Positions 1 to 9,451 of a DNA stretch of 64,000 nt are shown piece after piece. The notes under the pieces were generated by a model that was not told the origin of the DNA, ran no database searches, and was given only the letters and a program-made list of their open reading frames with translations. A program made the translations under genes and the position numbers. This stretch comes from Streptomyces koelreuteriae (GTDB lineage Bacteria > Actinomycetota > Actinomycetes > Streptomycetales > Streptomycetaceae). The stretch's first letter is position 1. Every line of letters starts with the position of its first letter. The stretch covers positions 1,860,001 to 1,924,000 of the forward strand of contig NZ_CP075896.1 in assembly GCF_018604545.1 (NCBI RefSeq). Direction: 5' to 3'.

Positions 1-438
1 GCCACCGCCGAAAGCCGAGGCAGCGCCGCGCCGCGGGCCTGTGTCACCAAGGACCTGACCTTCAAGATCACCACGGAGACGCAGGCGGGTGGCTACTACC
101 TCCTGACCGCCAAGGCCAAGTCGGGCGTCACCTGCTACCTGAAGGGTGTCTTCCCGTCCGCGTCCTTCGGCTCGGCCGCCGACACCGAGGTGGGACCGGC
201 CGAGCACGCCGTCAGCGACAACGTCGTGCTGTCCGGCTCCACCCGGGCCTACGCCGGCATCAACCCCAAGACCACCAACAACGATTTCGGCAAGGAGTTC
301 GAGCGGATCCACCTGTCCGTCGCGGGCGACGAGGCCAACTCCGTCAGCCTCGACCTCCCCGACACCGCCCTGGTCGACCGGCCCGTGGCCACCAACTGGC
401 ACGCCGACCCGGCCGACGCCGTCCCGTTCTCGGGCTGA
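1..438 (+). CDS. Secreted DUF4232-like protein, C-terminal part
   Basis: The frame is open from the first base of the window, so the N-terminus, including any signal peptide, is missing. About 145 residues are visible. Two cysteines (in RACVTK and VTCYLK) bracket a beta-rich segment, followed by a short GF/VFPSASF-like stretch and a repeated-strand tail ending VPFSG. That layout, a Cys pair with a YYLLTAK strand between, resembles the DUF4232 domain common in Streptomyces lipoproteins and secreted proteins of unknown function. An 8-bp hairpin follows the stop directly, so this is probably the last gene of its unit. Family assignment is by pattern only. Confidence 0.6.
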   Translation, partial: ATAESRGSAAPRACVTKDLTFKITTETQAGGYYLLTAKAKSGVTCYLKGVFPSASFGSAADTEVGPAEHAVSDNVVLSGSTRAYAGINPKTTNNDFGKEFERIHLSVAGDEANSVSLDLPDTALVDRPVATNWHADPADAVPFSG

Positions 439-442
439 CGGG

Positions 443-462
443 GGACGGCGCGCTCGCCGTCC
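443..462 (+). terminator. Hairpin terminator after the DUF4232-like gene
   Basis: Perfect 8-bp GC stem GGACGGCG/CGCCGTCC with a CGCT loop, beginning five bases after the stop codon. No T-tract follows, as is usual for Streptomyces terminators. Confidence 0.5.
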
Positions 463-476
463 TAACCAGCACCCCC

Positions 477-500
477 GTCTAGGTGATGACCACCGACGCG
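477..500 (+). promoter_or_regulatory. Shared 24-bp element, copy 1
   Basis: This 24-bp stretch, with core TAGGTGATGAC, matches positions 3612-3635 at 22 of 24 bases. In both places the element ends exactly 31 bp before an ATG (532 and 3667). The intervening 31 bp are also partly alike, about 18 of 31 by eye. It is probably a promoter region or a binding site for the LAL regulator encoded between the two copies; which of these is inference. Confidence 0.55.
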
Positions 501-531
501 CACACCGTGCCCACACGGCGACAGTCGGTCC

Positions 532-906
532 ATGGACGCTGTCATGGATCGCACGGAGATCGTCTTGTGGGTACGGCATGCGAGCGGCCGGTGGTCGGCC
601 AGGACTCTCTGGGTGGTGGTGGTCGACGGGGAGGCGTACGTCCGCTCGGCGTTCGGGCGGCGCGGCGCCTGGTACCGCCGGGTTCTGCGGCACGCGGAGA
701 CGGAGGTGGCGGTGGGCGGGGTCCGCCTGCCCGTCCGTCTCCTGCCGGTGGGCGACCCGGAGCTCGTCCGTCGGGTCTCCGACGCCTACCGGGTCAAGTA
801 CGGTCTGGCCTGGCCCGGGCCCGTGGAGTCCATGAACGGGTCCGAGGCCGCGGCCACCACCATGCGGCTAGCGCAGGCCGGGCAGGTCCCGCAGTTGCCT
901 GCGTGA
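532..906 (+). CDS. DUF2255 family protein
   Basis: A 124-aa protein. The WVVVVDGEAYVRSAFGRRGAWYRR segment around residues 27-51 has the W-x-VVVDG-x-YVR...WY pattern of DUF2255, small one-domain proteins possibly related to the flavin-reductase/nitroreductase-like split barrel; their biochemical role is not established. The ATG at 532 was chosen over that at 544 because it lies the same distance behind the repeated 24-bp element as the MFS start at 3667. The last 39 bases overlap the 3' end of the LAL regulator on the other strand. The shared upstream element suggests co-regulation with the MFS/oxygenase operon. Confidence 0.7.
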   Translation: MDAVMDRTEIVLWVRHASGRWSARTLWVVVVDGEAYVRSAFGRRGAWYRRVLRHAETEVAVGGVRLPVRLLPVGDPELVRRVSDAYRVKYGLAWPGPVESMNGSEAAATTMRLAQAGQVPQLPA

Positions 907-3531
907 CGTGAGCCCGAGCTTGCGGAAGATGTTGCGCAGATGCGCGTCGACCGTCCGCGGGCTGAGGAACAGCTTCGCCGCGACCTCCTTGGAGGTGGCG
1001 CCGTCGGCGACCAGGCGTGCGATGTGCGTCTCCTGCATCGTCAGCTCGTCCGATGCCGTGGACGTACGACCGCGGGCCTGCTCGCCCGTGGCGCGCAGTT
1101 CGCCCGCCGCGCGCTCGGCGAACGCCTCCATGCCGAGGCCGGACAGCGACTCGTGCGCCGTCCGCAACGCCGACCGGGCGTCGCGCCGCCGGCCCTGGCG
1201 GCGCAGCCACTCCCCGTACAGGAGCTGCGCCCGGGCCCGGTAGACGACCAGCGCGCTGTCGTCGAGCAGGCCGATCGCCTCCTGGTAGGCGGACTCGTCC
1301 TCGGTCACCTGGGCCCGGGCGCAGGCCTCGACGCCGAGCCCCCAGGCGTGCCGGCCCGCCCGCGTGCGCTCCTGGAGGGACGTCAGGGCCGCGGCGGCGA
1401 CCTCGGTCTCGCCGCACCGCACGGCCGCCTCGACCAGTTCGGGCAGGGCAAGGCCCGCCGTGCCGACGGCGCCGTACTCGACCGCCTGCTTCGCCGCCTC
1501 CAGCGCGGCCGGGTAGTCGGCAAAGCCGTTGCCGAGCACGGCCGTCGCCCATGCCACGCTGAGGCTCATACGGTGGTCCACCGACGCGAACAGGTCGAGG
1601 GCCTCCTGGCGCCGCCCGCGCATGGCGGCCAGGTGGAGGCGCGGATAGACCAGCGGTGCCGCGCCGGTGGCGTCGGCGATCGCCTCCTCCTCGGAGATCA
1701 GCTCCGTCGCGGCGCCGAAGTCGCCCCGGTGGACGTTCGCGGTGGCCCGCATGGCCAGTGCGACGGGCAGCGTGTGGAAGGATCCCGACGCGCGGCCGGC
1801 CGCGACGGCACGGGCTGCGATGCCGCACAGGGCGTCGAAGTCCCACAGCTCGGTGGCCACCATGAAGCCCAGTGACGGCCGTCTGGCCCACACCTCGTCG
1901 CCGGCGTCCGCGACGACCGGCCGCAGGATCTCCCCCGCCGCCGCATGCCCCTCCCCGACCAGGCTGATCAGCCCGGCCAGAACCGCCGCGGAACCGCGGC
2001 CCGCCCCGCCCGGCGGCGTCGTCTTCCGGACGGCCTGCACCACGTCGTCGAGACCGCCCAGCAGGAGCCCCATCTCGATGGCGTCCAGCGCGCACTCCCG
2101 TGACCGGTCGGGATCGGTGTCCGCCAGCCGGGCGGCGGCACGCACGAGGTACGCCGTGGGGCTCTCGTCCCCCCGGCGGCGGGCGAACGACAGCCTGCCC
2201 CGCAGCAGGTCGGCCCTCGCGGCCCGGCCCGGCTCGTCGGCGGGGACGGTGGTGAGCAGATCGGCCGCCGTGTCGAAGTCACCCGCCGCGAGCTTGGCTT
2301 CGACCGCGGCGAGGGCCCGCTCGGCACGCCGGACCGGGCTGATCGTGAGCGCCGCCGAGCGGGCGAGGAAGGCCGCCGTGGCGGCGACACCGCCGCGTTC
2401 CCGGGCGCGGTGGGCGGAGGCTTCGAGCTCGTCGGCGACCTGCTCGTCCGGCCCGGCACTGGCCTGGGCGCGATGCCAGGCCCGCCGGTCGGGGTCGGCG
2501 ACCGGGTCGGTCACGGCGGCCAGCGCCTCGTGCGCCCTGCGCCGCTCCTCCGGCGCCGCGGCGCGGTAGGCCGCCGAGCGGGCGAGCGGGTGGCTGAACC
2601 GGATCCTGGTGCCGAACTCGACCAGCGGGACGGACCGCGCGACGGCGGTCGCGTCGATGCCCAGGTGTTCGGCCGCCCGCCACAGCAGGATCGGATCGCC
2701 GATCGGGTCGGCGGCGGCGACGGTCACCAGCGTCCTGGCCGCCTCCGGCAGAAGCTCCAGACGGGACCGGAAGCTCTGCTCGATCACGCCGGGTACCGAG
2801 TCGGGCTGGTCGAAGCCGCCCGCCATCCCGGCGAGTCCGGCGGTCGCGGGCAGCTCCACCAGCGCGAGGGGGTTGCCGCGTGCCTCGGCCAGGATGCGGT
2901 CGCGCACCCGCTCGTCCAGGGGTGCGCGGACCGCCGCGGCCAGCAGCGCGCGGGCATCCGACGCACCGAGGCCCCGCAGCGCGTGGCCGGGCAGCTCGTC
3001 CAGTTCGGGCAGCCGGCTCGGCTCACGGGCCGCGAACACGAGGACGATCGACTCGGCCGAGACCCGGCGGGCCAGGAAGGCCAGCGCCTTGGCCGACGCC
3101 CGGTCCAGCCACTGCGCGTCGTCCACGACGCACAGCAGCGGGCGTTCCCGCGCGGTCTCCGCCAGCAGGCCCAGCGACGCGACCCCGACCAGGAACGGAT
3201 CGGGTGTGCCGGTGTCGAGGCCGAAGGCGATCTCCAGCGCCTTGCGGTGCGGCGCGGGCAACGCGGTCAGCCCGCCGGTGACGGGCGCGAGCAACTGGTG
3301 CAGCGCGGCGAACGGCAGCTCCATCTCGAACTCGGCGCCGGACGCCCGCATGACGAGAAACCCGGTCGCGGACTCGTCCAGACGCCGCAGCAGCGCGCTC
3401 TTGCCGATGCCCGGCTCACCCCGCAGCACCAGGGCGCCGCCCCGGCCCTCCCGTGCCGCTCGGAGCAGGGCGTCGAACCGGCGTATCTCGTCCTGGCGAC
3501 CGATCAGTACATCTGTGCAGTTCTCGGGCAT
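868..3531 (-). CDS. LAL-type LuxR family transcriptional regulator
   Basis: A large ATP-binding LuxR regulator of about 887 aa, typical for the LAL family. An N-terminal AAA/STAND-like ATPase carries Walker A GEPGIGKSALL (residues 38-48) and a Walker B-like LLCVVDDAQWLD. A long helical, TPR-like middle region follows, then a C-terminal LuxR helix-turn-helix (LVADGATSKEVAAKLFLS, about 840-857). LAL proteins are usually ligand- or ATP-responsive activators of neighbouring catabolic or secondary-metabolite genes. The ATG at 3531 was preferred to the TTG at 3540 because TAGG sits 9 bases before the ATG, whereas the TTG has no spacing to it. It is divergent from the MFS/oxygenase operon, which is its likeliest target. 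Confidence 0.9.
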   Translation of the reverse strand: MPENCTDVLIGRQDEIRRFDALLRAAREGRGGALVLRGEPGIGKSALLRRLDESATGFLVMRASGAEFEMELPFAALHQLLAPVTGGLTALPAPHRKALEIAFGLDTGTPDPFLVGVASLGLLAETARERPLLCVVDDAQWLDRASAKALAFLARRVSAESIVLVFAAREPSRLPELDELPGHALRGLGASDARALLAAAVRAPLDERVRDRILAEARGNPLALVELPATAGLAGMAGGFDQPDSVPGVIEQSFRSRLELLPEAARTLVTVAAADPIGDPILLWRAAEHLGIDATAVARSVPLVEFGTRIRFSHPLARSAAYRAAAPEERRRAHEALAAVTDPVADPDRRAWHRAQASAGPDEQVADELEASAHRARERGGVAATAAFLARSAALTISPVRRAERALAAVEAKLAAGDFDTAADLLTTVPADEPGRAARADLLRGRLSFARRRGDESPTAYLVRAAARLADTDPDRSRECALDAIEMGLLLGGLDDVVQAVRKTTPPGGAGRGSAAVLAGLISLVGEGHAAAGEILRPVVADAGDEVWARRPSLGFMVATELWDFDALCGIAARAVAAGRASGSFHTLPVALAMRATANVHRGDFGAATELISEEEAIADATGAAPLVYPRLHLAAMRGRRQEALDLFASVDHRMSLSVAWATAVLGNGFADYPAALEAAKQAVEYGAVGTAGLALPELVEAAVRCGETEVAAAALTSLQERTRAGRHAWGLGVEACARAQVTEDESAYQEAIGLLDDSALVVYRARAQLLYGEWLRRQGRRRDARSALRTAHESLSGLGMEAFAERAAGELRATGEQARGRTSTASDELTMQETHIARLVADGATSKEVAAKLFLSPRTVDAHLRNIFRKLGLTSRRQLRDLPGLR

Positions 3532-3611
3532 GATCGACAACCTATGCGGTCGTACGCCGCAGGGGAACGCGCCCCGGGGTGTCCGGCACGACGGCCCAAC
3601 TCCTGGGCTAC

Positions 3612-3635
3612 GTATAGGTGATGACTACCGACGCG
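3612..3635 (+). promoter_or_regulatory. Shared 24-bp element, copy 2
   Basis: Second copy of the element at 477-500, differing at two positions, and again ending 31 bp before an ATG (the MFS gene). A TATAGGT sequence at its left end could be a -10 hexamer. It lies in the 135-bp gap between the LAL gene and the MFS gene, where an autoregulated divergent promoter would be expected. Confidence 0.55.
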
Positions 3636-3666
3636 AGCGGCGTACGCCCGCTGCGAGTGTCGAGCC

Positions 3667-4977
3667 ATGACCCGCACCGCACCGAAAAGGACGACCACCA
3701 CCACCGGCTGGATGCCGCTGGCGGTCCTGGCCACGGCCCAGTTCCTGGTCGTACTGAGCACGTCGATCGTGAACGTCGCCCTGCCGCAGATCCGGACCGG
3801 GCTCGGCCTGTCGGACACGGGCCAGGCGTGGGTGGTCAACGCCTACGTCCTGGTCTTCGGCGCACTGCTGCTGCCGGGTGGCCGCGCGGGCGACGTCCTC
3901 GGTCTGCGCCGTGTGTTCCTGCTCGGCACCGGCCTGTTCGCCCTGGCCTCCCTGGGCGCGGCACTGGCGCCGACGGCGATGGTGCTGATCGTCTGCCGGG
4001 CGGTGCAGGGAATCGGTGCCGCGCTGCTGGCGCCCACGGCGCTGGCCCTCGTACTGACGCTCTATCCCGACGGGGGACGGCGCGGCACCGCACTCGGTGT
4101 GTGGGGCGCGGTCTCCGGTGCCGGCGGGGCGGCGGGCGTGCTGCTGAGCGGTCTGCTCACCAGCCTGTACGGGTGGCGTGCGGTGTTCGTCGTGATGGTG
4201 CCCCTCGCCCTGGCCGTCCTGGTGGCCACCCGGCTGCTGGTCGGTGCCGACCGGCCACGCGGCGGAAGCATGGACGCGCCGGGCACGGTGACGGTGACGG
4301 CGGGCCTGGTCGCGCTCACCTACGGCCTGTCAGGCCGCCCCTGGCCGCTCGCGGTGATCGGTCTGGCGCTGCTCGGCCTGTTCGCGGTCCTCCAGCGCCG
4401 GGCCGCCGACCCGCTGCTGCCGGTGCGCATGAGCGTGGTGGCGGTGCCCAACGTGCTGATGGCCCTGCTGGGCGCGGTCTGGCTCGGCCTGTTCTACTTC
4501 CTGCCCCTCTACCAGCAACGCGCCCTCGGCTACACGCCGTTGGAGGCCGGGCTGACCCAGCTCCCCCTCGCCCTCATGGTCACCCTCGCGTCGTGGCTCA
4601 CCGGCCGGCTCTCCGGCCGCCGCGTGCTCCTCCCCGTGGGCCTGCTGGCCCTCGCGGCCGGACTGGCCTGGCTGTCCCGGACTCCGACCGACGGCACCTT
4701 CCTCGTGGACCTGCTCGGCCCGACGCTCCTCATCGGCATCGGGCTGGGAGCGGCCTTCGTCCGGCTCACCGCGCTGTCCTCCACGGGCGTCCCGGCCGCC
4801 GACAACGGCCTGGCCGGCGGGCTCGTCAACGCCACCCGGCAGATCGGCGGAGCCATCGGCCTGTCCTTCCTGACCCTGTTCCCCTCCCCCGGCACGGCGT
4901 TCGCGGCCTGCGCCGCCCTGGCCCTGCTCATCTCAGCGCTCTCGACTCTCTCGGCCCCCTCCACCCGAAAGGCATGA
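3667..4977 (+). CDS. MFS drug/metabolite exporter (DHA-type)
   Basis: A 436-aa polytopic protein with at least 12 hydrophobic segments. The first helix region carries LVVLSTSIVNVALPQI, the hallmark of the DHA2 drug:H+ antiporter group. Motif A-like GRAGDVLGLRR follows near residue 75, and VQGIGAALLAPTALAL near 120 matches the family's motif B/C area. DHA2 proteins usually have 14 helices and about 470-500 aa, so this one is short. It overlaps the next gene (TGA within ATGACCATG). With the oxygenase downstream it may export a cleavage product or its toxic precursor; that pairing is inference. Confidence 0.88.
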   Translation: MTRTAPKRTTTTTGWMPLAVLATAQFLVVLSTSIVNVALPQIRTGLGLSDTGQAWVVNAYVLVFGALLLPGGRAGDVLGLRRVFLLGTGLFALASLGAALAPTAMVLIVCRAVQGIGAALLAPTALALVLTLYPDGGRRGTALGVWGAVSGAGGAAGVLLSGLLTSLYGWRAVFVVMVPLALAVLVATRLLVGADRPRGGSMDAPGTVTVTAGLVALTYGLSGRPWPLAVIGLALLGLFAVLQRRAADPLLPVRMSVVAVPNVLMALLGAVWLGLFYFLPLYQQRALGYTPLEAGLTQLPLALMVTLASWLTGRLSGRRVLLPVGLLALAAGLAWLSRTPTDGTFLVDLLGPTLLIGIGLGAAFVRLTALSSTGVPAADNGLAGGLVNATRQIGGAIGLSFLTLFPSPGTAFAACAALALLISALSTLSAPSTRKA

Positions 4978-4979
4978 CC

Positions 4980-6317
<1,338 letters not shown>

Positions 6318-6375
6318 TCGGCCTCTCCACCACACCCAACCCCCGAGGAAGACCCGAGGAAGAGAAGCCTTGACC

Positions 6376-6831
6376 ATGACCCACCCCACGACGATCGACG
6401 AGACCGCCCCCGTCATCGCCGACCACACCATCCGGATCGCCGCTCCCCTCGACCGGATCTGGGAGCTGCACACCGAGATCGGCTCCTGGCCGGCCTGGCA
6501 GCCCGACATCGCCGAGGCCCGGCTCGACGGCCCTCTCGCCCCCGGCAGCACCTTCCACTGGACGACCGCGGGCCTGTCCATCGACTCCACCCTCTACGCC
6601 GTCGAAGCCCGGCGCCGCATCCTCTGGGGCGGTCCCGCGCACGGCATCACCGGCGTACACGAGTGGACCTTCACCGAGGACGGCGACGGCGTCGTGGTCC
6701 GCACCCGGGAGTCCTGGTCGGGCGCGCCGGTCGACGCCGACCGGGACAACCTGGCCGCCGCGCTGGACGCATCACTGAGCAGCTGGCTCAACGCTCTCAA
6801 GAGGGCGGCGGAGTGCGCCGATTTGGCCTAG
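6376..6831 (+). CDS. SRPBCC (START-like) family protein, polyketide cyclase/dehydrase type
   Basis: About 151 aa. A START-like fold is suggested by the N-terminal HTIRIAAPLDRIWELHTEIGSWPAWQPDI block, the middle strand STFHWTTAGLSIDSTLYAV, and the C-terminal helix DNLAAALDASLSSWLNALK. Such proteins bind hydrophobic ligands in a helix-grip cavity. It lies 58 bp after the oxygenase in the same direction, so it may carry or process the cleavage product. A TTG six bases earlier (6370) is an alternative start; GAGAAG lies 8 bases before the ATG. Confidence 0.82.
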   Translation: MTHPTTIDETAPVIADHTIRIAAPLDRIWELHTEIGSWPAWQPDIAEARLDGPLAPGSTFHWTTAGLSIDSTLYAVEARRRILWGGPAHGITGVHEWTFTEDGDGVVVRTRESWSGAPVDADRDNLAAALDASLSSWLNALKRAAECADLA

Positions 6832-6864
6832 TTACGCATACGGCCCGTCCTCGTTCAGCAGTGC

Positions 6865-7095
6865 ATGACCAACACGCGACGCGCACTCGCCGCCCTGGCT
6901 CTCGCAGGAGCCGCCCTGAGCACCGCCCACACGGCCCACGCCGCCGACCCCGGCGACAAGGGCGCCCAGTCCAAGGACCGGTCCAGCAGCACCTCCGTGA
7001 GCACGAGCGGCGACAACCTCCTCAGCCGAACCACCCACGCCCTCAACCCGCTCACGAGCCTCCTCCCGGTGAACATCAACGACATCGGCCGCTAG
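6865..7095 (+). CDS. Small secreted protein of unknown function
   Basis: A 76-aa protein with a clear signal peptide: MTNTRR n-region, hydrophobic LAALALAGAALS, and an AHAA cleavage site near residue 26. The mature part, about 50 aa, is Ser/Thr-rich, has no cysteine and ends LPVNINDIGR. Nothing indicates an enzyme; a small surface or extracellular protein is likely. It begins 33 bp after the SRPBCC gene and is closed by a strong terminator at 7111. I do not recognise a family. Confidence 0.65.
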   Translation: MTNTRRALAALALAGAALSTAHTAHAADPGDKGAQSKDRSSSTSVSTSGDNLLSRTTHALNPLTSLLPVNINDIGR

Positions 7096-7110
7096 ACGCT
7101 CCACCTTCCA

Positions 7111-7143
7111 GGCCCCGGGAATCCCATGGCGATTCCCGGGGCC
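7111..7143 (+). terminator. Strong hairpin terminator
   Basis: Perfect 13-bp stem GGCCCCGGGAATC/GATTCCCGGGGCC with a 7-base loop, 15 bp after the small secreted protein gene. It separates that unit from the CinA-type gene. Confidence 0.8.
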
Positions 7144-7248
7144 GGCCTGTATCGCCCGGCCTTCCCACTTCGGCTGATTCAGCTGATTCAATGGGCACGC
7201 GCGGCGACGGCCACCACCCCCGCGCCCGCCCGCAACGAAGGAGTCTCA

Positions 7249-7740
7249 GTGTCACTGGAGGACATCGCGGCGCGGCTCGGGTCGCTGCTCCGCGCCGGCG
7301 GTCTGTCCGTCAGCACGGCGGAATCCCTCACCGGCGGCCTGCTCGGCGCGACGATCACCAGCACTCCGGGCGCGTCGGACTACTACCGCGGCGGCGCGAT
7401 CACCTACGCGACGGACTCCAAGGCGACGGTCCTCTCCGTGTCCGAGACGACCCTCGCCTCCGACGGCCCTGTGAGCCCCGCGACAGCCGAGCAGATGGCC
7501 CACGGCGTACGGGAGTTGTTCGGCAGCTCCTTCGGCATCTCGACCACCGGCGTCGCCGGCCCCACCGGCCAGGACGGCAAGCCCGTGGGCCTCGTCCACA
7601 TCGGCATCTCCGACACGGGGCGCACGGTCTCCCACGAGTTCAACAGCACCGGCACGACTCGCGACGAGGTGCGCCGCCAGGCTGTGGAGCGGGCGCTGAG
7701 CCTGCTTGTCGACCACCTGAACCGCTCCGAGGGAAGCTGA
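7249..7740 (+). CDS. CinA C-terminal domain protein (nicotinamide-nucleotide amidohydrolase type)
   Basis: A 163-aa protein consisting only of the CinA C-terminal (PncC) domain, which deamidates nicotinamide mononucleotide to nicotinate mononucleotide in pyridine nucleotide salvage. TAESLTGGLLGA near residue 23 holds the presumed catalytic Ser; VAGPTGQDGKPVGLVHIG near 102 is the second family signature. The GTG at 7249 follows AAGGAG by 5 bases; an in-frame ATG at 7126 falls inside the preceding terminator and would add unrelated sequence. The molybdopterin-like N-terminal domain of full CinA is absent, as in most stand-alone PncC proteins. Confidence 0.9.
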   Translation: MSLEDIAARLGSLLRAGGLSVSTAESLTGGLLGATITSTPGASDYYRGGAITYATDSKATVLSVSETTLASDGPVSPATAEQMAHGVRELFGSSFGISTTGVAGPTGQDGKPVGLVHIGISDTGRTVSHEFNSTGTTRDEVRRQAVERALSLLVDHLNRSEGS

Positions 7741-8051
7741 CGGCACCACTGCGGCCCCGCCAGCACCCGAAGGACTCAACCTGCCTGGCGTTTCAGAAAT
7801 CCTGGACAGGCATCATCGGCGAGAGCCACGTCCGAGGCGGGAACGGTGTTCGCGACAGGCAGCCTTATCAGCGCATAGCAACTCATCGCCCGACGGCCGC
7901 CGAGGTCGCCGCCGAACTCGCACGGCAGCAGCCATCGGACGGCTCGCTCCATGACCTGTGCGGTGAAGCCCACGTTGGTGGGGAAAACCCGACCATCAGG
8001 TCTCGACCTGGCCGTCATGACCTGGTCTGACGCTCCCGATGCAATGGACGA
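7741..8051. other. 311-bp gap with no convincing gene
   Basis: No supported gene. On the minus strand an open frame (about 8033 down to 7776) reads partly protein-like (VMERAVRWLLPCEF, AMSCYALIRLPVA) but has no ribosome site or recognisable family, and base composition here is less GC-extreme than in the flanks. It could be the remains of a decayed gene. Any promoter for the next gene should also lie here. Confidence 0.3.
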
Positions 8052-9323
8052 GTGCTGATTCATCGGGCTCAACTTCGTCCAGACAAGCGGAAATTGTGGT
8101 GCGGCGGCTGGCTCGTGGCAGCCGGGTGGGCCGCTGTCTTTCCGTTGATCACGGCACCCGAGCCACACCGTCTGTGGGGCATGAGCGCCTGCCTGGGTTA
8201 CCTCTGCGCGGCGGTCGCCGCGCTGTCGTCCCGCTCTCGCGGCCTCGCCGTCTCGGTGTGGCTGGCCGTCGGAGGTGCCGTCATCGTGCCCCTCGCGCTG
8301 CTGGTGCTGACCGGCACGGCACAGAGCGAGGTCGGCGTGGTCGAGCGCTCGGGGATGCTGACGCTGCGCCAGGCCACCCCGTATCTGGCGGATCCCCGCA
8401 CGGTGGTCGAGGTCACCCCCTACCTGCCGGGCATGGCCGTGTTCGGGTTGCCGCGCGCGGTGCTGGGTGACGGTGGCCCCCTGCCCAGACTGCTGGGCGA
8501 TGCCCGCCTCTGGTGCGCGGTGGCGTTCCTGGGCTGTCTGTGGGCGGCCCGGCGTGCGATCGGGCACCGGACCGGCGCCCCCTCCGCTGCCACCGGCGGC
8601 GTCGCGAGCGGTTACGCCGTCGGCGCGCTCGTCGCCTCGCCGGCCGTGGCGCTTCCGCTCTGCGTCAGCGGCGTGGACCTGCCGTTGACCGGACTGCTGT
8701 TCCTGGCGCTGGTGTTCGCGGCGCGGCGGCGACCGGTGGCCGCCGGGCTGGCGCTCGCTGCCGCCTGCTCCCTCAAGTGGACGGCCTGGCCCGCCGTCGC
8801 GGTCGCCGTGGCGCTGCTCGCCCACCACGGAGGGATCCGGAAGGCCGTGCGCGGGGCGGCCGTGGCGGTGGGAAGCACCGTCCTGCTCGTCCTGCCGAGC
8901 GCGCTGCTGTCACCCGGCCCCCTGGTGCGGCAGGTGTTCGCGTTCCCGACCGGGCGCGGGCCGTTCGAGACCCCGGCGGCCAGTCCGCTGCCGGGCCGGT
9001 TGCTCGCCGACCTCGGGCCGGCCGGTTGGTACGCGGCGGTGGCCCTGCTGTCGGCCGGTGGGCTGGCCGTCGCCGTGTCCCTCCTGGTCCGGCCGCCGCA
9101 CGATCTCGTGTCGGCCGCCGACCGGCTCGCCGTCGGCCTGTGTGTCGCCTTCCTCCTCGCGCCCGCCGGGCGCTTCGGATACCTCGCGCTGCCTCTCACC
9201 CTGGCCGTGCTCGCCCGGCTGGTGGGCGGCGCCCGCCGGAAGGTGCCCGCCCACGACGTCGTCGTACGGACGTCCCGGCCCGCGCGCCCGGTCCCGGTTC
9301 CGCTGGCGCGGGGTGCCCGATGA
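8052..9323 (+). CDS. GT87/DUF2029-like polyprenol-phosphate mannosyltransferase-type membrane protein
   Basis: A 423-aa polytopic membrane protein with about 9-10 hydrophobic segments. Loop motifs VEVTPYLPGMAVFGLPRAVLG near 118-138 and SLKWTAWPAVAVAV near 236 resemble the actinobacterial GT-C enzymes (GT87/DUF2029 group) that elongate mannolipids or arabinomannan using polyprenyl-phosphate sugars. The GTG start has only a weak GGACGA before it. A GT4 mannosyltransferase-like gene follows 128 bp later, so both probably act on the same cell-envelope glycan. Donor and acceptor cannot be read from sequence. Confidence 0.7.
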   Translation: MLIHRAQLRPDKRKLWCGGWLVAAGWAAVFPLITAPEPHRLWGMSACLGYLCAAVAALSSRSRGLAVSVWLAVGGAVIVPLALLVLTGTAQSEVGVVERSGMLTLRQATPYLADPRTVVEVTPYLPGMAVFGLPRAVLGDGGPLPRLLGDARLWCAVAFLGCLWAARRAIGHRTGAPSAATGGVASGYAVGALVASPAVALPLCVSGVDLPLTGLLFLALVFAARRRPVAAGLALAAACSLKWTAWPAVAVAVALLAHHGGIRKAVRGAAVAVGSTVLLVLPSALLSPGPLVRQVFAFPTGRGPFETPAASPLPGRLLADLGPAGWYAAVALLSAGGLAVAVSLLVRPPHDLVSAADRLAVGLCVAFLLAPAGRFGYLALPLTLAVLARLVGGARRKVPAHDVVVRTSRPARPVPVPLARGAR

Positions 9324-9421
9324 GGGCCCGTCGGACCGCGGCGGTGGGGGCGGCCCTGCGGTGGAGCGCCCCATCGAGCGGCGTCACCCACGACTGCGGC
9401 AACCACCTCTTCACCGCCTGA
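9320..9421 (+). CDS. Possible 33-aa coupled small protein
   Basis: The ATG overlaps the stop of the upstream membrane glycosyltransferase as ATGA, and the frame runs 33 codons, ending HDCGNHLFTA. It fills most of the gap to the next gene. The N-terminal half is arginine/alanine-rich; one Cys lies near the end. The ATGA coupling supports translation, but no family is recognised and it may be spurious. Confidence 0.3.
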   Translation: MRARRTAAVGAALRWSAPSSGVTHDCGNHLFTA

Positions 9422-9451
9422 TCACCCCCGTCCCGGAGGCAGCGACCCATC

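Noticed and set aside
7776..8033. Minus-strand gene in the gap after the CinA-type gene
   Set aside because: Some protein-like stretches, but no start with a ribosome site and no recognisable family; it was described as a gap only.
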